This document shows, one piece after another, positions 24,576 to 33,843 of a DNA stretch of 64,000 nucleotides. The notes under the pieces were generated by a model. The model made no database searches and was not told the DNA's origin. It was given only the letters and a program-made list of their open reading frames with translations. Source of the DNA: Deltaproteobacteria bacterium (lineage in GTDB: Bacteria; Myxococcota_A; Polyangia; Polyangiales; Polyangiaceae); assembly GCA_003235365.1 (NCBI GenBank), contig QJWJ01000254.1, forward strand, positions 53,664-117,663. Direction: 5' to 3'. Position 1 is the first letter of the stretch. Each line of letters opens with the position of its first letter. Position numbers and translations under genes: made by a program.

Positions 24576-26696
24576 GTGAACCGCCTTGCAACCGCGCCCC
24601 GTTCGCCCAAGCGCTTTGGCTTCGCCGATCTGGGCCGCAGCCTGACGTGGCTCGTGTGCTGCTGCGCGCTGACCAGCGCGTGCGTCCGCAAGGCCTACCC
24701 TCCGCAACCCGTCGTCGCCGAAGTCAGCGTCGAAACCGAATCGGTCGATCCGGACCCGTTGCTGGCTGGTCTGGCCACCACCGCCAGCGAGCGCTTCTTG
24801 GGGATCTGGGACGGCGTGGCGTTCGAGTACGAGGTGTACGACCCCGACTCCTTGCGCAAGGACTTGACCCGCGTGGAGCGCTACCTCGCGCGCAAGGGCT
24901 ACTACGAAGCGAAGGTGGTCGCGGCGCGCGTGATCGCCGTGGACGAACACCGGGTGCGGGTCGAAATCCGCGTAACCGAAGGCGCCCCGGTGATGCTTAC
25001 CAGCATCACCCCACGAGGCCTCGAACACCTGCCAATCGAGGTTGCCGCACGCGTCCTGCGCAACAACCCCCTGCGCCCAGGCCAGCCCCTGGACGAAGAC
25101 GAATACGAAGCCTCCAAGGTCGCGCTACTCAGAACCCTCAAGAACTCCGGCTACGCTTTCGCAACCGTTCAGGGCACTGTCCGCGTCGACATCGCCCGAC
25201 ACGAGGCGTCGGTGCAGTACGATGTCGACCCGGGTGCGGTCGCGTACTACGGCCCCATCGAGGTCGAAGGCCTGGAGGAAATCCCTCGAGAGACGGTTCT
25301 CGACAACATGGGTTTGCAACGCGGAGCGCCGTACTCTCAGCGGGAATTGGACGATGCCAGCCGTGCGTTGATCAACCTCAACGTGTTCACCAGCGTCCAA
25401 GTCAAAGCCGACAAGGAGCGCGCCCGAGGCACCGAGATCCCAGTTACGGTCACGGTTCGTGAGGCAGACCTGCGCGCACTCAAGGTGGGCGCTGGCGTTC
25501 AGCTCGACTCGCTTCAGGCTTCCAACCACGTGACCCTGGGCTGGGAGGACAAGAACTTCCTCGGCGGACTTCGTCGCTTGAGCATCGATACCAAGCCTGG
25601 CCTCGTCTACAACCCCACGCGACTGAGCAATCTCACGGTGCCGAAGCGCGCGCTGTACCAGCAACAGATTCGTGCCGAGCTGAGACAACCGTCACTGTTC
25701 GAAGGACGCACGACCGGATACTTGTCGGGGACGTTCAGCGTATCGCCGCTGCTGTATCCGGATACGCGCGAAGACGAAGGAGTGATTGGCTTCTCCGAGA
25801 TCCGCGCGGGTGGTGGACTCGAACGAGCGTTCTGGGCGCACCGGGTCTTCATCAGCCCCTCGTACAACTGGCAGCTCGCTCAGCCCGTCGACTACGCCAA
25901 GTTGACCATCGGCCCCGAGGTGCCAGCTGCGGACGAACTGCTTGCGGATCTCATCATCGCCTACCCCGAATTGGTGTTGGGCTTCGACTTGCGCGACGAC
26001 CGTTTGGTTCCGCGGCGCGGCATATTCCTCAACACCAGCGTACAGGTCGCAAACCCCATCTTCGGCAGTGACGTCAGTGACGTGCGGATCAAACCCGACG
26101 CTCGCTTCTACGTGCCGATATCGGGCAACGTCGTCTTCGCCACGCGCTTCACTACGGGGTTACTCCTGGCTGGCAACTATGGCGAAACTTTGTCAGACGG
26201 CGATGCGTTCAGCGACGCCCAAACCGCACAAGACCAGCAGAAGTTGCTCTTCCGTGGTTTCTTCTCCGGCGGGCCGAACTCCAACCGGGGGTACCCATTG
26301 CGCGGCGTGGGACCACACGGCGACGTCAAGTTCCTCACGCGCAACGTGGACTGCGACGCACAACCGGATCTGCGGGCCTGCAATCGTCCACTGGGCGGTG
26401 TGACGCTCTGGGAAGCGTCGCTCGAAGTCCGGTTTGGCCTGTTCGGTCCTTTGAGCGCCGTAGTGTTCGTCGATGCCAGCGACGTTTCGCGCGAACTGAC
26501 CTTGCGCTTCTCTGCTCCGCATTTGTCTGCCGGGTTGGGGTTTCGCTACGGCACTCCCATCGGCCCGGTTCGGTTCGACATCGGCTACCGCGTGCCGGGA
26601 GCTCAGGACTTTCGCAACGACGTCCCCGAGGGTGACCCGCGCGACACGCTCGGCTTGCCAATCGCAATGCACCTCACCTTGGGAGAAGCGTTCTGA
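24576..26696 (+). CDS. tamA: TamA-like outer membrane assembly protein (BamA/Omp85 family), lipid-modified
   Basis: 706 residues. TamA is an Omp85 barrel that works with TamB to move proteins or lipids into the outer membrane. Two or three POTRA-like repeats cover roughly 60-300: DLTRVERYLARKGYYEAKV, then ALLRTLKNSGYAFATVQG, then a third ending near the ALINLNVFTSVQV turn. A 16-strand type barrel follows. Within it, FFSGGPNSNRGYPLRGVGP is the RGY motif of the Omp85 loop that folds into the barrel. The protein ends in MHLTLGEAF with a terminal aromatic, as in barrel proteins. The N-terminus reads WLVCCCALTSACVRK, a lipobox with Cys36, which is unusual for this family. The start is GTG. Confidence 0.92.
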   Translation: MNRLATAPRSPKRFGFADLGRSLTWLVCCCALTSACVRKAYPPQPVVAEVSVETESVDPDPLLAGLATTASERFLGIWDGVAFEYEVYDPDSLRKDLTRVERYLARKGYYEAKVVAARVIAVDEHRVRVEIRVTEGAPVMLTSITPRGLEHLPIEVAARVLRNNPLRPGQPLDEDEYEASKVALLRTLKNSGYAFATVQGTVRVDIARHEASVQYDVDPGAVAYYGPIEVEGLEEIPRETVLDNMGLQRGAPYSQRELDDASRALINLNVFTSVQVKADKERARGTEIPVTVTVREADLRALKVGAGVQLDSLQASNHVTLGWEDKNFLGGLRRLSIDTKPGLVYNPTRLSNLTVPKRALYQQQIRAELRQPSLFEGRTTGYLSGTFSVSPLLYPDTREDEGVIGFSEIRAGGGLERAFWAHRVFISPSYNWQLAQPVDYAKLTIGPEVPAADELLADLIIAYPELVLGFDLRDDRLVPRRGIFLNTSVQVANPIFGSDVSDVRIKPDARFYVPISGNVVFATRFTTGLLLAGNYGETLSDGDAFSDAQTAQDQQKLLFRGFFSGGPNSNRGYPLRGVGPHGDVKFLTRNVDCDAQPDLRACNRPLGGVTLWEASLEVRFGLFGPLSAVVFVDASDVSRELTLRFSAPHLSAGLGFRYGTPIGPVRFDIGYRVPGAQDFRNDVPEGDPRDTLGLPIAMHLTLGEAF

Positions 26697-29600
26697 TGCT
26701 GCGCACCGTGGCCAAGCACGTGCTAGCTCGACTGCCCACGCTGTGGCGAGGGTTGGCGCTGGTATCGTGCTTCGTCGTGGCATTGCTGGCGTCGGTGGCC
26801 GTTCACATTGGGGTCCCCGCAGTGCGGTCCAGCATCTCCACCGTCGCCAACGCTGCCCTGGCCGACGTGCTCTACGGACAGATCAGAATTGGGAAGTTGC
26901 AGAGCCTGAGCTGGAACAGCCTGCGGGTGGAACGGGCCGAACTGCTCGATCCCGAGGGACGACGAGTCATCTTCATCGAGGGTGTGCAAATCAACACGGC
27001 TCTGCCGCGGCTAGTGTACGACGTCCTCGCCGGCGGCCCCCACTTGAACGTCGTCGTCCCCCACGTTCGCATCGAGCGCGGCCGGGTCGGCCTCTACGAA
27101 ACGTCAGACTCCCAGACCCTGACGATCGAAACGGCGGTGACGCCGCGGCCCTCGAAAAAAAAACCTAGCACGGCGCCATCCGTCTCGCGGCACGTGCGCG
27201 TTCACCTTCCCCGCTTCGAGGTGGGAGTCGTACGCGGCGACTTCGGGTTGCCGGGATGGGAAGAGATCAAGCCGGCGCTATTTCGCGTTCGAGGCGGGGT
27301 ATTGTTCAGCCCACAAGGTATCGTCCTCGACATCGAGCGCTTCGCGGCGCGCTCTCGGGACGTGTTCGGACGACGAGTGCGCGGCACCGGGTCATTCGCG
27401 CTGCGCTCGCCTGGGCCGCTACGCCTGGACTTCGCAGGCTTCGCGGACGACGCGGAGGTCCAAGCCAACCTCGGGTACGAAGGCGACCAACTGACGCTGA
27501 CCGCGATCCTGCCGCGTGTACATCCGGCGACACTGCGACGTTGGTTCGGAACCTGGCCCGGACAAACTGACGCCGGTGTCCAGCTCACGGCGAGCGGTGT
27601 TCTCCCACACTTGAATGCGAACGCGACGATCAGCCTGGCTGACGGAACGCTCGAGGCGCGAGGGCCCATCGATCTGAGCGAGGGCGTGCGTGGACAACTC
27701 GACGTCTCCGCCACGCAAGTGCAACTTCGAGACGTGGTTGCCGAAGCACCCCACGCGCTGCTGAACGCCGATGGCCAGTTGGACCTGACGGTTGCAGGCG
27801 ACGACTACGACATCGGTGTGATCGGTAGCAGCAAAGCCACGACGCTCGACGACTTGCTGGTCCCTCCACTGCTGTTCGATCTGCACGTCAAACCCGCTGG
27901 CATCGAGGGACAGGTCGAAGTGCTCGAACCTGGTGCGCGTTCACTCGTGCGAGGCAGCGTTCGCGACGGCAAGCTCGATGCGACGGTCGACATCGACCGG
28001 CTAGCTCTGTCCAACCGGCGCCTTCCTCGGGGTCTTGGAGGCGTTTCGAGCCTACGCGGGTCGGTCAAACTCGACGACCAGCGGTTCGAGGTGACTGCAC
28101 GAGGCAGCGTTGGCCAGTTCGACTACGCGGGCGTCGAAGTCGGTCACGCACGCTTCGACGTCGACGCAAGGGGCGTTCGGGCTCATCCCCAAAACGCCGA
28201 TCTGAAGCTGAACGTCACCGCCAAGCAAGTCGCACTCGGGCAACTGCGTTTCGACGATGCAAAGGTGGAAGCGACGGGCAATCGCGGCGGAGCGCGTGTC
28301 AGTGGGGTGTTCGAAGGGTCCGACGGTCGCCGTGTGACCGCCAAAGGTCGCGTCCAGGCGAACGGCGTCGTCACCGACGCCCAGCTGACCATCGACAAGC
28401 CGGGGCTGGCCATCTCGTCGGAAGTGCGGCGCTTCGATTGGAACCGCCGTCACTTCGACGTGCCTCGCTTATCCATCAAGGGTACCAAGGGACAGCTGGA
28501 AGCCCGTCTGCTTTACCAACCTGGCGTGGCCGAAGGAGCCATCTCCGCGCGCACACTGCAGCTGCGGCGAGTAGTCTCTGAACTCGGATTGCCACCACTA
28601 CCCGTGCGCGCCACAATCAGCTTGGACACGGAGTTCAGCATCGGCAGTGATCTGCAGCGCGGCCAGTTGCACGGCGCCATCGAGGACCTGGCGGTGCAAG
28701 ATTGGGGCAACAGCGACGTGTCGCTCAGCGCACGCATCGATGGCCAGGCGTTCTCGGGGACGCTCGAGGGAACGGATGAATTGGGTTTCGGTATCAAAGG
28801 CAATTGGGACACGCAGTTGAGCGGCCACGCGCTCGATCCTGCGTCGTACCGCGGAATCACTGGAACTGGACAAGTCGCACTGTTCGGGATCCCGCTCGGG
28901 CCGTTGACCTATCTGGTGCCCGATGAGCTCATCAAAGGCATCGAAGGCAAGCTGGGTGTCAAGGCGCTCGTACAGCGCACAGGCACCGAAGGCTATCCCA
29001 ACGCGTTCGTCGAAGTGGGGTGTTCGGTGGACCGAGCGCAGCTGCATTGGGATGGTAGCGATTACGACCTGCAAACCATCGGCACGTACTTGAGCCTGGC
29101 ATTCGACGCCCAGCAACGTGGACTCAGCGCCACGGGTACCCTCAGTGACGAACACGGGTTGCTGTTGACGGCACAAGCCAACACTCGCTTCGACCCCGAC
29201 GACTGGCTGCATTCCTCGGTACGCGGGTTGGAACGGCTGCGCAAGGCTCCATTGTTTGCGCAATTCAACGTGCCAGAGCGGGCGCTGTCGCAGTTGCCGG
29301 TGGTGAAGTTGCCGTCGGTGGACGGTACGGTGTCCGCACGCATGAGCGTCAATGGTAGCGTCGACGATCCGCAGTTGGTGCTGAACGCAGATGCGCGGGA
29401 GCTGACGCCCCCCGGCGTGAGAGCGGACACGCCAGTGTCGCTGAACGTCCAGGGTGTGCTGACTCCCGGCGATGGACAGGTCAACCTGGGTTTCAATGGG
29501 TCCTCACGAGGACGACGCTTGCTCACCGGGATCGTTCAAGGCACGGTGCCCTGGTACGAGTCGCCACAAAGCACGACGCCCTTGTTCGCCACGGCGACTT

Positions 29601-31213
29601 TCGAGCACATGCCGCTCGCAGTGCTCAACGCGCTGGACGAACTGGAGGTCGGTGGCGACCTGAACGGACAGTTGCTGCTACAACGCGGCGACTCGCCCAC
29701 GCTAATCGCGGACCTGGAACTGGACAAGCTCAGCTCGGGACGGGCGGTGTTGGGCAAGGGCTCGCTACGCCTACGCGGAACCTCGGGCAGCGTGCTGGCC
29801 AACTTCGCCACCACCCGCGACGACCGCTCGCTGACCGTCCGCCTCAGCGCCCAGGGTGCAACCAAGCAAGTGCCTCTGCCCAACCAGTTGGAGCAGATTG
29901 ACGTCGGTCTTTCAGCGCAGGGGCTCGATGCTGGCGCCCTCGGACCCGCGCTGGAATCGATCGTGGCGCGGCTGGGCGGGAGGTTGGACGCCAACCTGAC
30001 GCTTTCTGCCATCCGGCACACCTCCACCAAACCTGGCGTGCCACACTCGTGGACCACTCACCTCGACGGTGAAGCACGGTTGCGTGACGGAATTGGCTAC
30101 ATCGAAGGGGTCGGCATGGAGCTGCGCTCGGTGGAGCTGACTCTGCGGGCTGCCGAGAAGGGCGACGGTAGCGTGTTGACGATCGACCCGCTGCAGGCCA
30201 AGGTGCGGTCGAAGACCGTAAACTTGGAAGGGCAAGCCGAACTCGTACTCGACGGGCTGAAGCTTTCTCACGGCACGGCGGCGCTGCGCCTGCGCTCGGT
30301 CCCGCTGACGTTGCAGGGGCACAACCTGGGCAAGGCCCGCGGCCAGGCTCTGGCGCGGCTCGAGCGTCGCCCCGAATGGGACGTCCGCGACCGCTGGTTC
30401 AACAAACCGTACCTGTACGTCGGCGTCGATCTGAAAGACTGGCAGGTGACCGCCGCACCGTCGGCATCCCGCGAATTGATCGACCCGAGCCCCAACCCGG
30501 ACGTCGTGATCGTGCAGAGCAAGGCCGATGAAACCTCCGACACTGACACCATGCCCTACCGCATCGTGATTCGTCTCGACCATCGCGCCAGTTTCAGCCT
30601 CTCCGACCTTCAAGTACCGTTGAGCGGAACGGTCATCGTCGACTACACGGACACGGCGAGCATGCGTGGGACGATTGATCTGAAGCGCGGTGGGCGCATT
30701 CCGATCTTTGGCCGCGTCTTCCGCGTCGTCGATGGACGCCTCCAACTCAATCCCAAAGATCCGAGCAACCCGCTGATCGACATCACTCTGAGTGGGCGAA
30801 CGAGCGCCGACGAACCGGTCGTCGTGACCATCGCCGGAACACTGCAAGATCCTACGACCCAGCCGAGCCCAGCCGAACTGCAGGCCATCCTCGGCGGCGG
30901 CGCGGCCAGCGTCCTAGGCAGTGGGGTTCAGGCGTTGGGGGTCAATCAGCTGCTCGGAAGCTCGGTACAGGTCAACGTCAGTTCCACGACGGAAGACGAG
31001 AACGACGCCAGCTACGGCGCGAGCGTACAACTCGACGAGAACCTGTGGTTCGAAGCGAACTACGAGCGCAACCAGGATGCGACCATCAACCAAGAGACGA
31101 CGTCCATCGTCTCCGGAACCCTCGATTATCGCTTTCGCAACAATTGGTCTCTACGAACCAAGGTGGGAAACACCGGAGGCAGCGTCGACGTGCTGTGGGA
31201 GTACCGCTACTGA
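26696..31213 (+). CDS. tamB: TamB-like translocation and assembly module protein (AsmA/DUF490 superfamily)
   Basis: 1505 residues. TamB spans the periplasm as a long beta-taco groove, anchored in the inner membrane and bound to TamA. A single membrane helix lies near residues 18-40 (LALVSCFVVALLASVAVHIGV region). The rest is a long run of short beta repeats with the SVxG.. /LRGxV.. rhythm typical of AsmA-like bridges. The C-terminal 350 residues match the TamB domain: LSGTVIVDYTDTASMRGTID, RVVDGRLQLNPKDPSNP and the ending SVDVLWEYRY. Its ATG overlaps the tamA stop by one base (TGATG), so the two are translationally coupled. Confidence 0.95.
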   Translation: MLRTVAKHVLARLPTLWRGLALVSCFVVALLASVAVHIGVPAVRSSISTVANAALADVLYGQIRIGKLQSLSWNSLRVERAELLDPEGRRVIFIEGVQINTALPRLVYDVLAGGPHLNVVVPHVRIERGRVGLYETSDSQTLTIETAVTPRPSKKKPSTAPSVSRHVRVHLPRFEVGVVRGDFGLPGWEEIKPALFRVRGGVLFSPQGIVLDIERFAARSRDVFGRRVRGTGSFALRSPGPLRLDFAGFADDAEVQANLGYEGDQLTLTAILPRVHPATLRRWFGTWPGQTDAGVQLTASGVLPHLNANATISLADGTLEARGPIDLSEGVRGQLDVSATQVQLRDVVAEAPHALLNADGQLDLTVAGDDYDIGVIGSSKATTLDDLLVPPLLFDLHVKPAGIEGQVEVLEPGARSLVRGSVRDGKLDATVDIDRLALSNRRLPRGLGGVSSLRGSVKLDDQRFEVTARGSVGQFDYAGVEVGHARFDVDARGVRAHPQNADLKLNVTAKQVALGQLRFDDAKVEATGNRGGARVSGVFEGSDGRRVTAKGRVQANGVVTDAQLTIDKPGLAISSEVRRFDWNRRHFDVPRLSIKGTKGQLEARLLYQPGVAEGAISARTLQLRRVVSELGLPPLPVRATISLDTEFSIGSDLQRGQLHGAIEDLAVQDWGNSDVSLSARIDGQAFSGTLEGTDELGFGIKGNWDTQLSGHALDPASYRGITGTGQVALFGIPLGPLTYLVPDELIKGIEGKLGVKALVQRTGTEGYPNAFVEVGCSVDRAQLHWDGSDYDLQTIGTYLSLAFDAQQRGLSATGTLSDEHGLLLTAQANTRFDPDDWLHSSVRGLERLRKAPLFAQFNVPERALSQLPVVKLPSVDGTVSARMSVNGSVDDPQLVLNADARELTPPGVRADTPVSLNVQGVLTPGDGQVNLGFNGSSRGRRLLTGIVQGTVPWYESPQSTTPLFATATFEHMPLAVLNALDELEVGGDLNGQLLLQRGDSPTLIADLELDKLSSGRAVLGKGSLRLRGTSGSVLANFATTRDDRSLTVRLSAQGATKQVPLPNQLEQIDVGLSAQGLDAGALGPALESIVARLGGRLDANLTLSAIRHTSTKPGVPHSWTTHLDGEARLRDGIGYIEGVGMELRSVELTLRAAEKGDGSVLTIDPLQAKVRSKTVNLEGQAELVLDGLKLSHGTAALRLRSVPLTLQGHNLGKARGQALARLERRPEWDVRDRWFNKPYLYVGVDLKDWQVTAAPSASRELIDPSPNPDVVIVQSKADETSDTDTMPYRIVIRLDHRASFSLSDLQVPLSGTVIVDYTDTASMRGTIDLKRGGRIPIFGRVFRVVDGRLQLNPKDPSNPLIDITLSGRTSADEPVVVTIAGTLQDPTTQPSPAELQAILGGGAASVLGSGVQALGVNQLLGSSVQVNVSSTTEDENDASYGASVQLDENLWFEANYERNQDATINQETTSIVSGTLDYRFRNNWSLRTKVGNTGGSVDVLWEYRY

Positions 31214-31240
31214 GTGCTCTCGCTTGCAGCCTGCGTCGGC

Positions 31241-32062
31241 TCAGGGCCGGCGGGCACTGGCGCAACCGATCTTCACGCTCAACGAAAAGTCGCTCTCCGC
31301 GAAGTAGCCATCGACGGCGTCACAGACGTAGCTCATCGGCAAGCTGAGATCGAAGCTTCCGAGGGTCGTCTGCAATTCCGGGATGATCAGCAACCGCGTC
31401 GTCGGATCCTCGATGAAAGCTCGTCCGCCCGCGAACGTGAGCTCCGTCGAGACGACTTCGACGTCGACGTCCTCCAAACCGACGCTCTCGAGCTCTTCCG
31501 AAAGCGTCTCGATGCTAGGGCGGCTCGCCATCGCTAGTTCCACTGCCTGGGAGAACTCGCCTTGGTCGTACTTGAGAGCAAACTCCCGCAGCAAGTCGCC
31601 GAGTTCCTGGAACGAACCACGCAGCGGCATCGAGACGAGCACCTGCCCTTCGCTGTACACCAGGCGCATCATCTCCGAGAACAACTGCGTGCGCTCGTAC
31701 GCCGTCCCGATCGGGTGAAGCGTCAACGCGTGGGAAAAGGCGCCGGGGGGCAGATGTGTCGGATAGCCTTCGGTCAGCACGTACTCCAGCCCGCCGGACG
31801 CGAGGGTCGCCGCCTTGTTGCGCGCCAACTCGATGGCATGCACCGAGCTGTCGACACCGACGACGTGGCAACTCGGCACCTTCTGCAGTAGCTGCCGATC
31901 GGGATAGCCGGTTCGGCACCCCAAGTGCACGACGTTGGCGCCCTCACCGACGAGCATCATGTCCAAAGCGACAGCCCCGAACGCCGACAGGTAGCGGGGG
32001 ACCACGAAGGTTTCGAGCACGGCCACCTCAGCCGGGGTCAGGATCTCGCTCCGCACCTGCAT
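31241..32062 (-). CDS. SAM-dependent methyltransferase, class I
   Basis: 273 residues from the ATG at 32062 (MQVRSEILTPAEV). The frame is open 28 codons further up, but those residues are arginine-rich filler. Motif I is weak but visible: ANVVHLGCRTGYPDRQL, then VVGVDSSVHAIELAR for the acidic residue at the end of strand 2. A C-terminal 90-residue part has no motif I can name. The substrate is unknown. It converges on tamB with 27 bases between stops. Confidence 0.8.
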   Translation of the reverse strand: MQVRSEILTPAEVAVLETFVVPRYLSAFGAVALDMMLVGEGANVVHLGCRTGYPDRQLLQKVPSCHVVGVDSSVHAIELARNKAATLASGGLEYVLTEGYPTHLPPGAFSHALTLHPIGTAYERTQLFSEMMRLVYSEGQVLVSMPLRGSFQELGDLLREFALKYDQGEFSQAVELAMASRPSIETLSEELESVGLEDVDVEVVSTELTFAGGRAFIEDPTTRLLIIPELQTTLGSFDLSLPMSYVCDAVDGYFAESDFSLSVKIGCASARRP

Positions 32063-32236
32063 ACAGCTATCAGGGGTCCGGTCACGACGCCAACATTTCA
32101 AGCCCAAATGACCCGACCGCGAACACGACCCGACACGGCGGGTCACTCATCGCCACGCACATCTGCGCTGCACGACGGGGGGTCGGAGGCAAGGGGACCC
32201 CTCTACGTTTCCCTACCGTTCCTGTATGCTCCGGGA

Positions 32237-32950
32237 GTGAGGATAGCCTTGGCGACCGCGAGTGTGGTGCTGCTGCTGATCGCGGGCATGCTGCTGTCCC
32301 GGCGCCCCGAACCTCGGACGGTACTGACTGCCCCGACGATGCCCGTGACGCAATCGGCGCGCTGCCCCAAGGGAGCGCTGGAGGAGCACGGCGTCTGCCT
32401 CCCGGTGCCCGCCCCCGCTGCGCCGAGCGGCGACTTCGTCTCCGTCGACCCACGCCGCTCGAAAGATCTGGCCGATTACTTCGCGCCTGTCCCCGGCCCG
32501 AGCGAGATCACCACGAGCGGCGTGCTCCCACTGCCCGACACCTTTCGTCGGGACGGCCCCGCGCTGGTCGTCAGCGTCGCCGGGGCCGAGACCCTATCGC
32601 TCCAAGTGCTCGACTTGCCCGGTGCACGGGTGGCAAGCTCGAACGAAGAGCAGGGCTGGCTGCTGCTGAGCAGCCAAACCGGGTCGAGCCCGATGCGACT
32701 GGTGTTGCTCGCCGGCCTGTCGGCGCTTGGCGAACCCGGACCCGAAGGCGCCGTCGCTGGCGACGCTCGCCTCGGTGTCGTCGAGGAAACGCTGTATCTC
32801 GCCGTACGTCAGGTTACTGGCACGCCTGGCGGCCTGTCCGAGGTGGAGCTGTGGGGGTCGGCATCGAGCGTCGCAGTCGACCCGCGGAACGTGCTCCGAC
32901 CCCGCGGCGCCTCGGCCCCCGCAGCCGCCGCCCCGGCAGTCACAGAATGA
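32237..32950 (+). CDS. Unrecognised exported or membrane-anchored protein
   Basis: 237 residues from the GTG at 32237. The N-terminal RIALATASVVLLLIAGMLL is a signal peptide or anchor, which is why this start was chosen although the frame is open much further upstream. A Cys pair (ARCPKGALEEHGVC) near residues 40-53 may form a small disulfide loop. The rest looks like a single beta-rich domain (VVSVAGAETLSLQVLDL, MRLVLLAGLSAL). The tail is Ala/Pro-rich. No family recognised. Its end overlaps the response regulator on the other strand by 11 bases. Confidence 0.65.
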   Translation: MRIALATASVVLLLIAGMLLSRRPEPRTVLTAPTMPVTQSARCPKGALEEHGVCLPVPAPAAPSGDFVSVDPRRSKDLADYFAPVPGPSEITTSGVLPLPDTFRRDGPALVVSVAGAETLSLQVLDLPGARVASSNEEQGWLLLSSQTGSSPMRLVLLAGLSALGEPGPEGAVAGDARLGVVEETLYLAVRQVTGTPGGLSEVELWGSASSVAVDPRNVLRPRGASAPAAAAPAVTE

Positions 32951-33632
32951 GCTTGTAGCCGTGACCGTACACCGTGACGATGTGCTCGGGCACGTCGGGA
33001 CGACGCTCGATCTTCTTGCGCAGCTTGAGAATGAAGTTGTCGACGGTGCGATTCGTCGGATTCGCGGCGCCCCAAACGCGAGTCAGGATCTCGTCCCTCC
33101 CCACGGCGTGTCCCGAACGTTCGTACAGAAACCGCAACAGCTCGACCTCGTACGACGATAGCGCGTGCACCTCTCCGTCGACTTCGAGCTGATGGGCGCT
33201 GAGGTTGACCGTTGCCCGACCAACCTCGAACACTTCCGCAGACGGCCGGCGCTCCATGCGACGAAACAGCGCCCGCAATCGGGCGACCAGCTCACCCACT
33301 CCAAACGGCTTGGTGACGTAGTCGTCCGCGCCGGCATCGAAGCCACGGATCTTGTCCGACTCTTGGCTGCGCGCCGTCAGCATCACGATGATCACGTTTG
33401 GATCGAAACGGCGAATGTCCTCACACACCTGATAGCCATTCTTGCCGGGAAGCATCAGGTCCAACACGATGGCGTCGGGCTGCGTCTGCTTGGCCAACTG
33501 ACAGCCAGCCTCGCCATCGTTTGCTGTAACGACGTTGTACCCCTCGAACTGCAGCGCGTCGGTCAACCCGAGCACGATGTGCGGTTCGTCCTCGATCAGC
33601 AGAATCGTCTTGCTGGCGAGCATCGCACGCAA
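32940..33632 (-). CDS. Two-component response regulator, OmpR/PhoB family
   Basis: 230 residues. The receiver domain (about 8-120) has the acidic pair Glu14/Asp15, phospho-acceptor Asp58 (IVLDLMLPG), Thr86 (MLTARS) and Lys108 (VTKPF), all expected for an active receiver. A winged-helix DNA-binding domain follows (about 132-230), ending in the PhoB-like VDNFILKLRKKIE and VYGHGYKLIL. No histidine kinase gene lies next to it, so it is an orphan within this window. The ATG at 33632 or the one three codons in (MLASKTI) could be used. Confidence 0.95.
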   Translation of the reverse strand: MRAMLASKTILLIEDEPHIVLGLTDALQFEGYNVVTANDGEAGCQLAKQTQPDAIVLDLMLPGKNGYQVCEDIRRFDPNVIIVMLTARSQESDKIRGFDAGADDYVTKPFGVGELVARLRALFRRMERRPSAEVFEVGRATVNLSAHQLEVDGEVHALSSYEVELLRFLYERSGHAVGRDEILTRVWGAANPTNRTVDNFILKLRKKIERRPDVPEHIVTVYGHGYKLIL

Positions 33633-33760
33633 CTATAGGCCTCGAACAACGGGGCGTGGAGTGAAAACGCGGATGGGAAGGGCGCCGCCAGCGGGTAGGT
33701 CGTACCGCTGAAAAATGCGATCGTCCCCCATCGCGGCCCTGGAACACCGCTCAAAACGCA

Positions 33761-33788
33761 GCAAGGCGGCCCACCAGGACCGCCTTGC
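33761..33788 (-). terminator. Terminator of the 837-residue VWA lipoprotein gene
   Basis: Perfect 9-bp stem GCAAGGCGG/CCGCCTTGC with a 10-base loop, 55 bases past the stop at 33844. On the minus strand it is followed by TGCGTTTTG, a short U-run. Confidence 0.6.
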
Positions 33789-33843
33789 CGTCGTTCTACC
33801 CGGGTTCAGTGCTCACCCGGGGTTCAGTTCGTCGTGTGTCCGC

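Noticed and set aside
23139..25028. 629-residue minus-strand frame
   Set aside because: It is antisense to the lipoprotein gene and the start of tamA, with low-complexity composition typical of a shadow frame.
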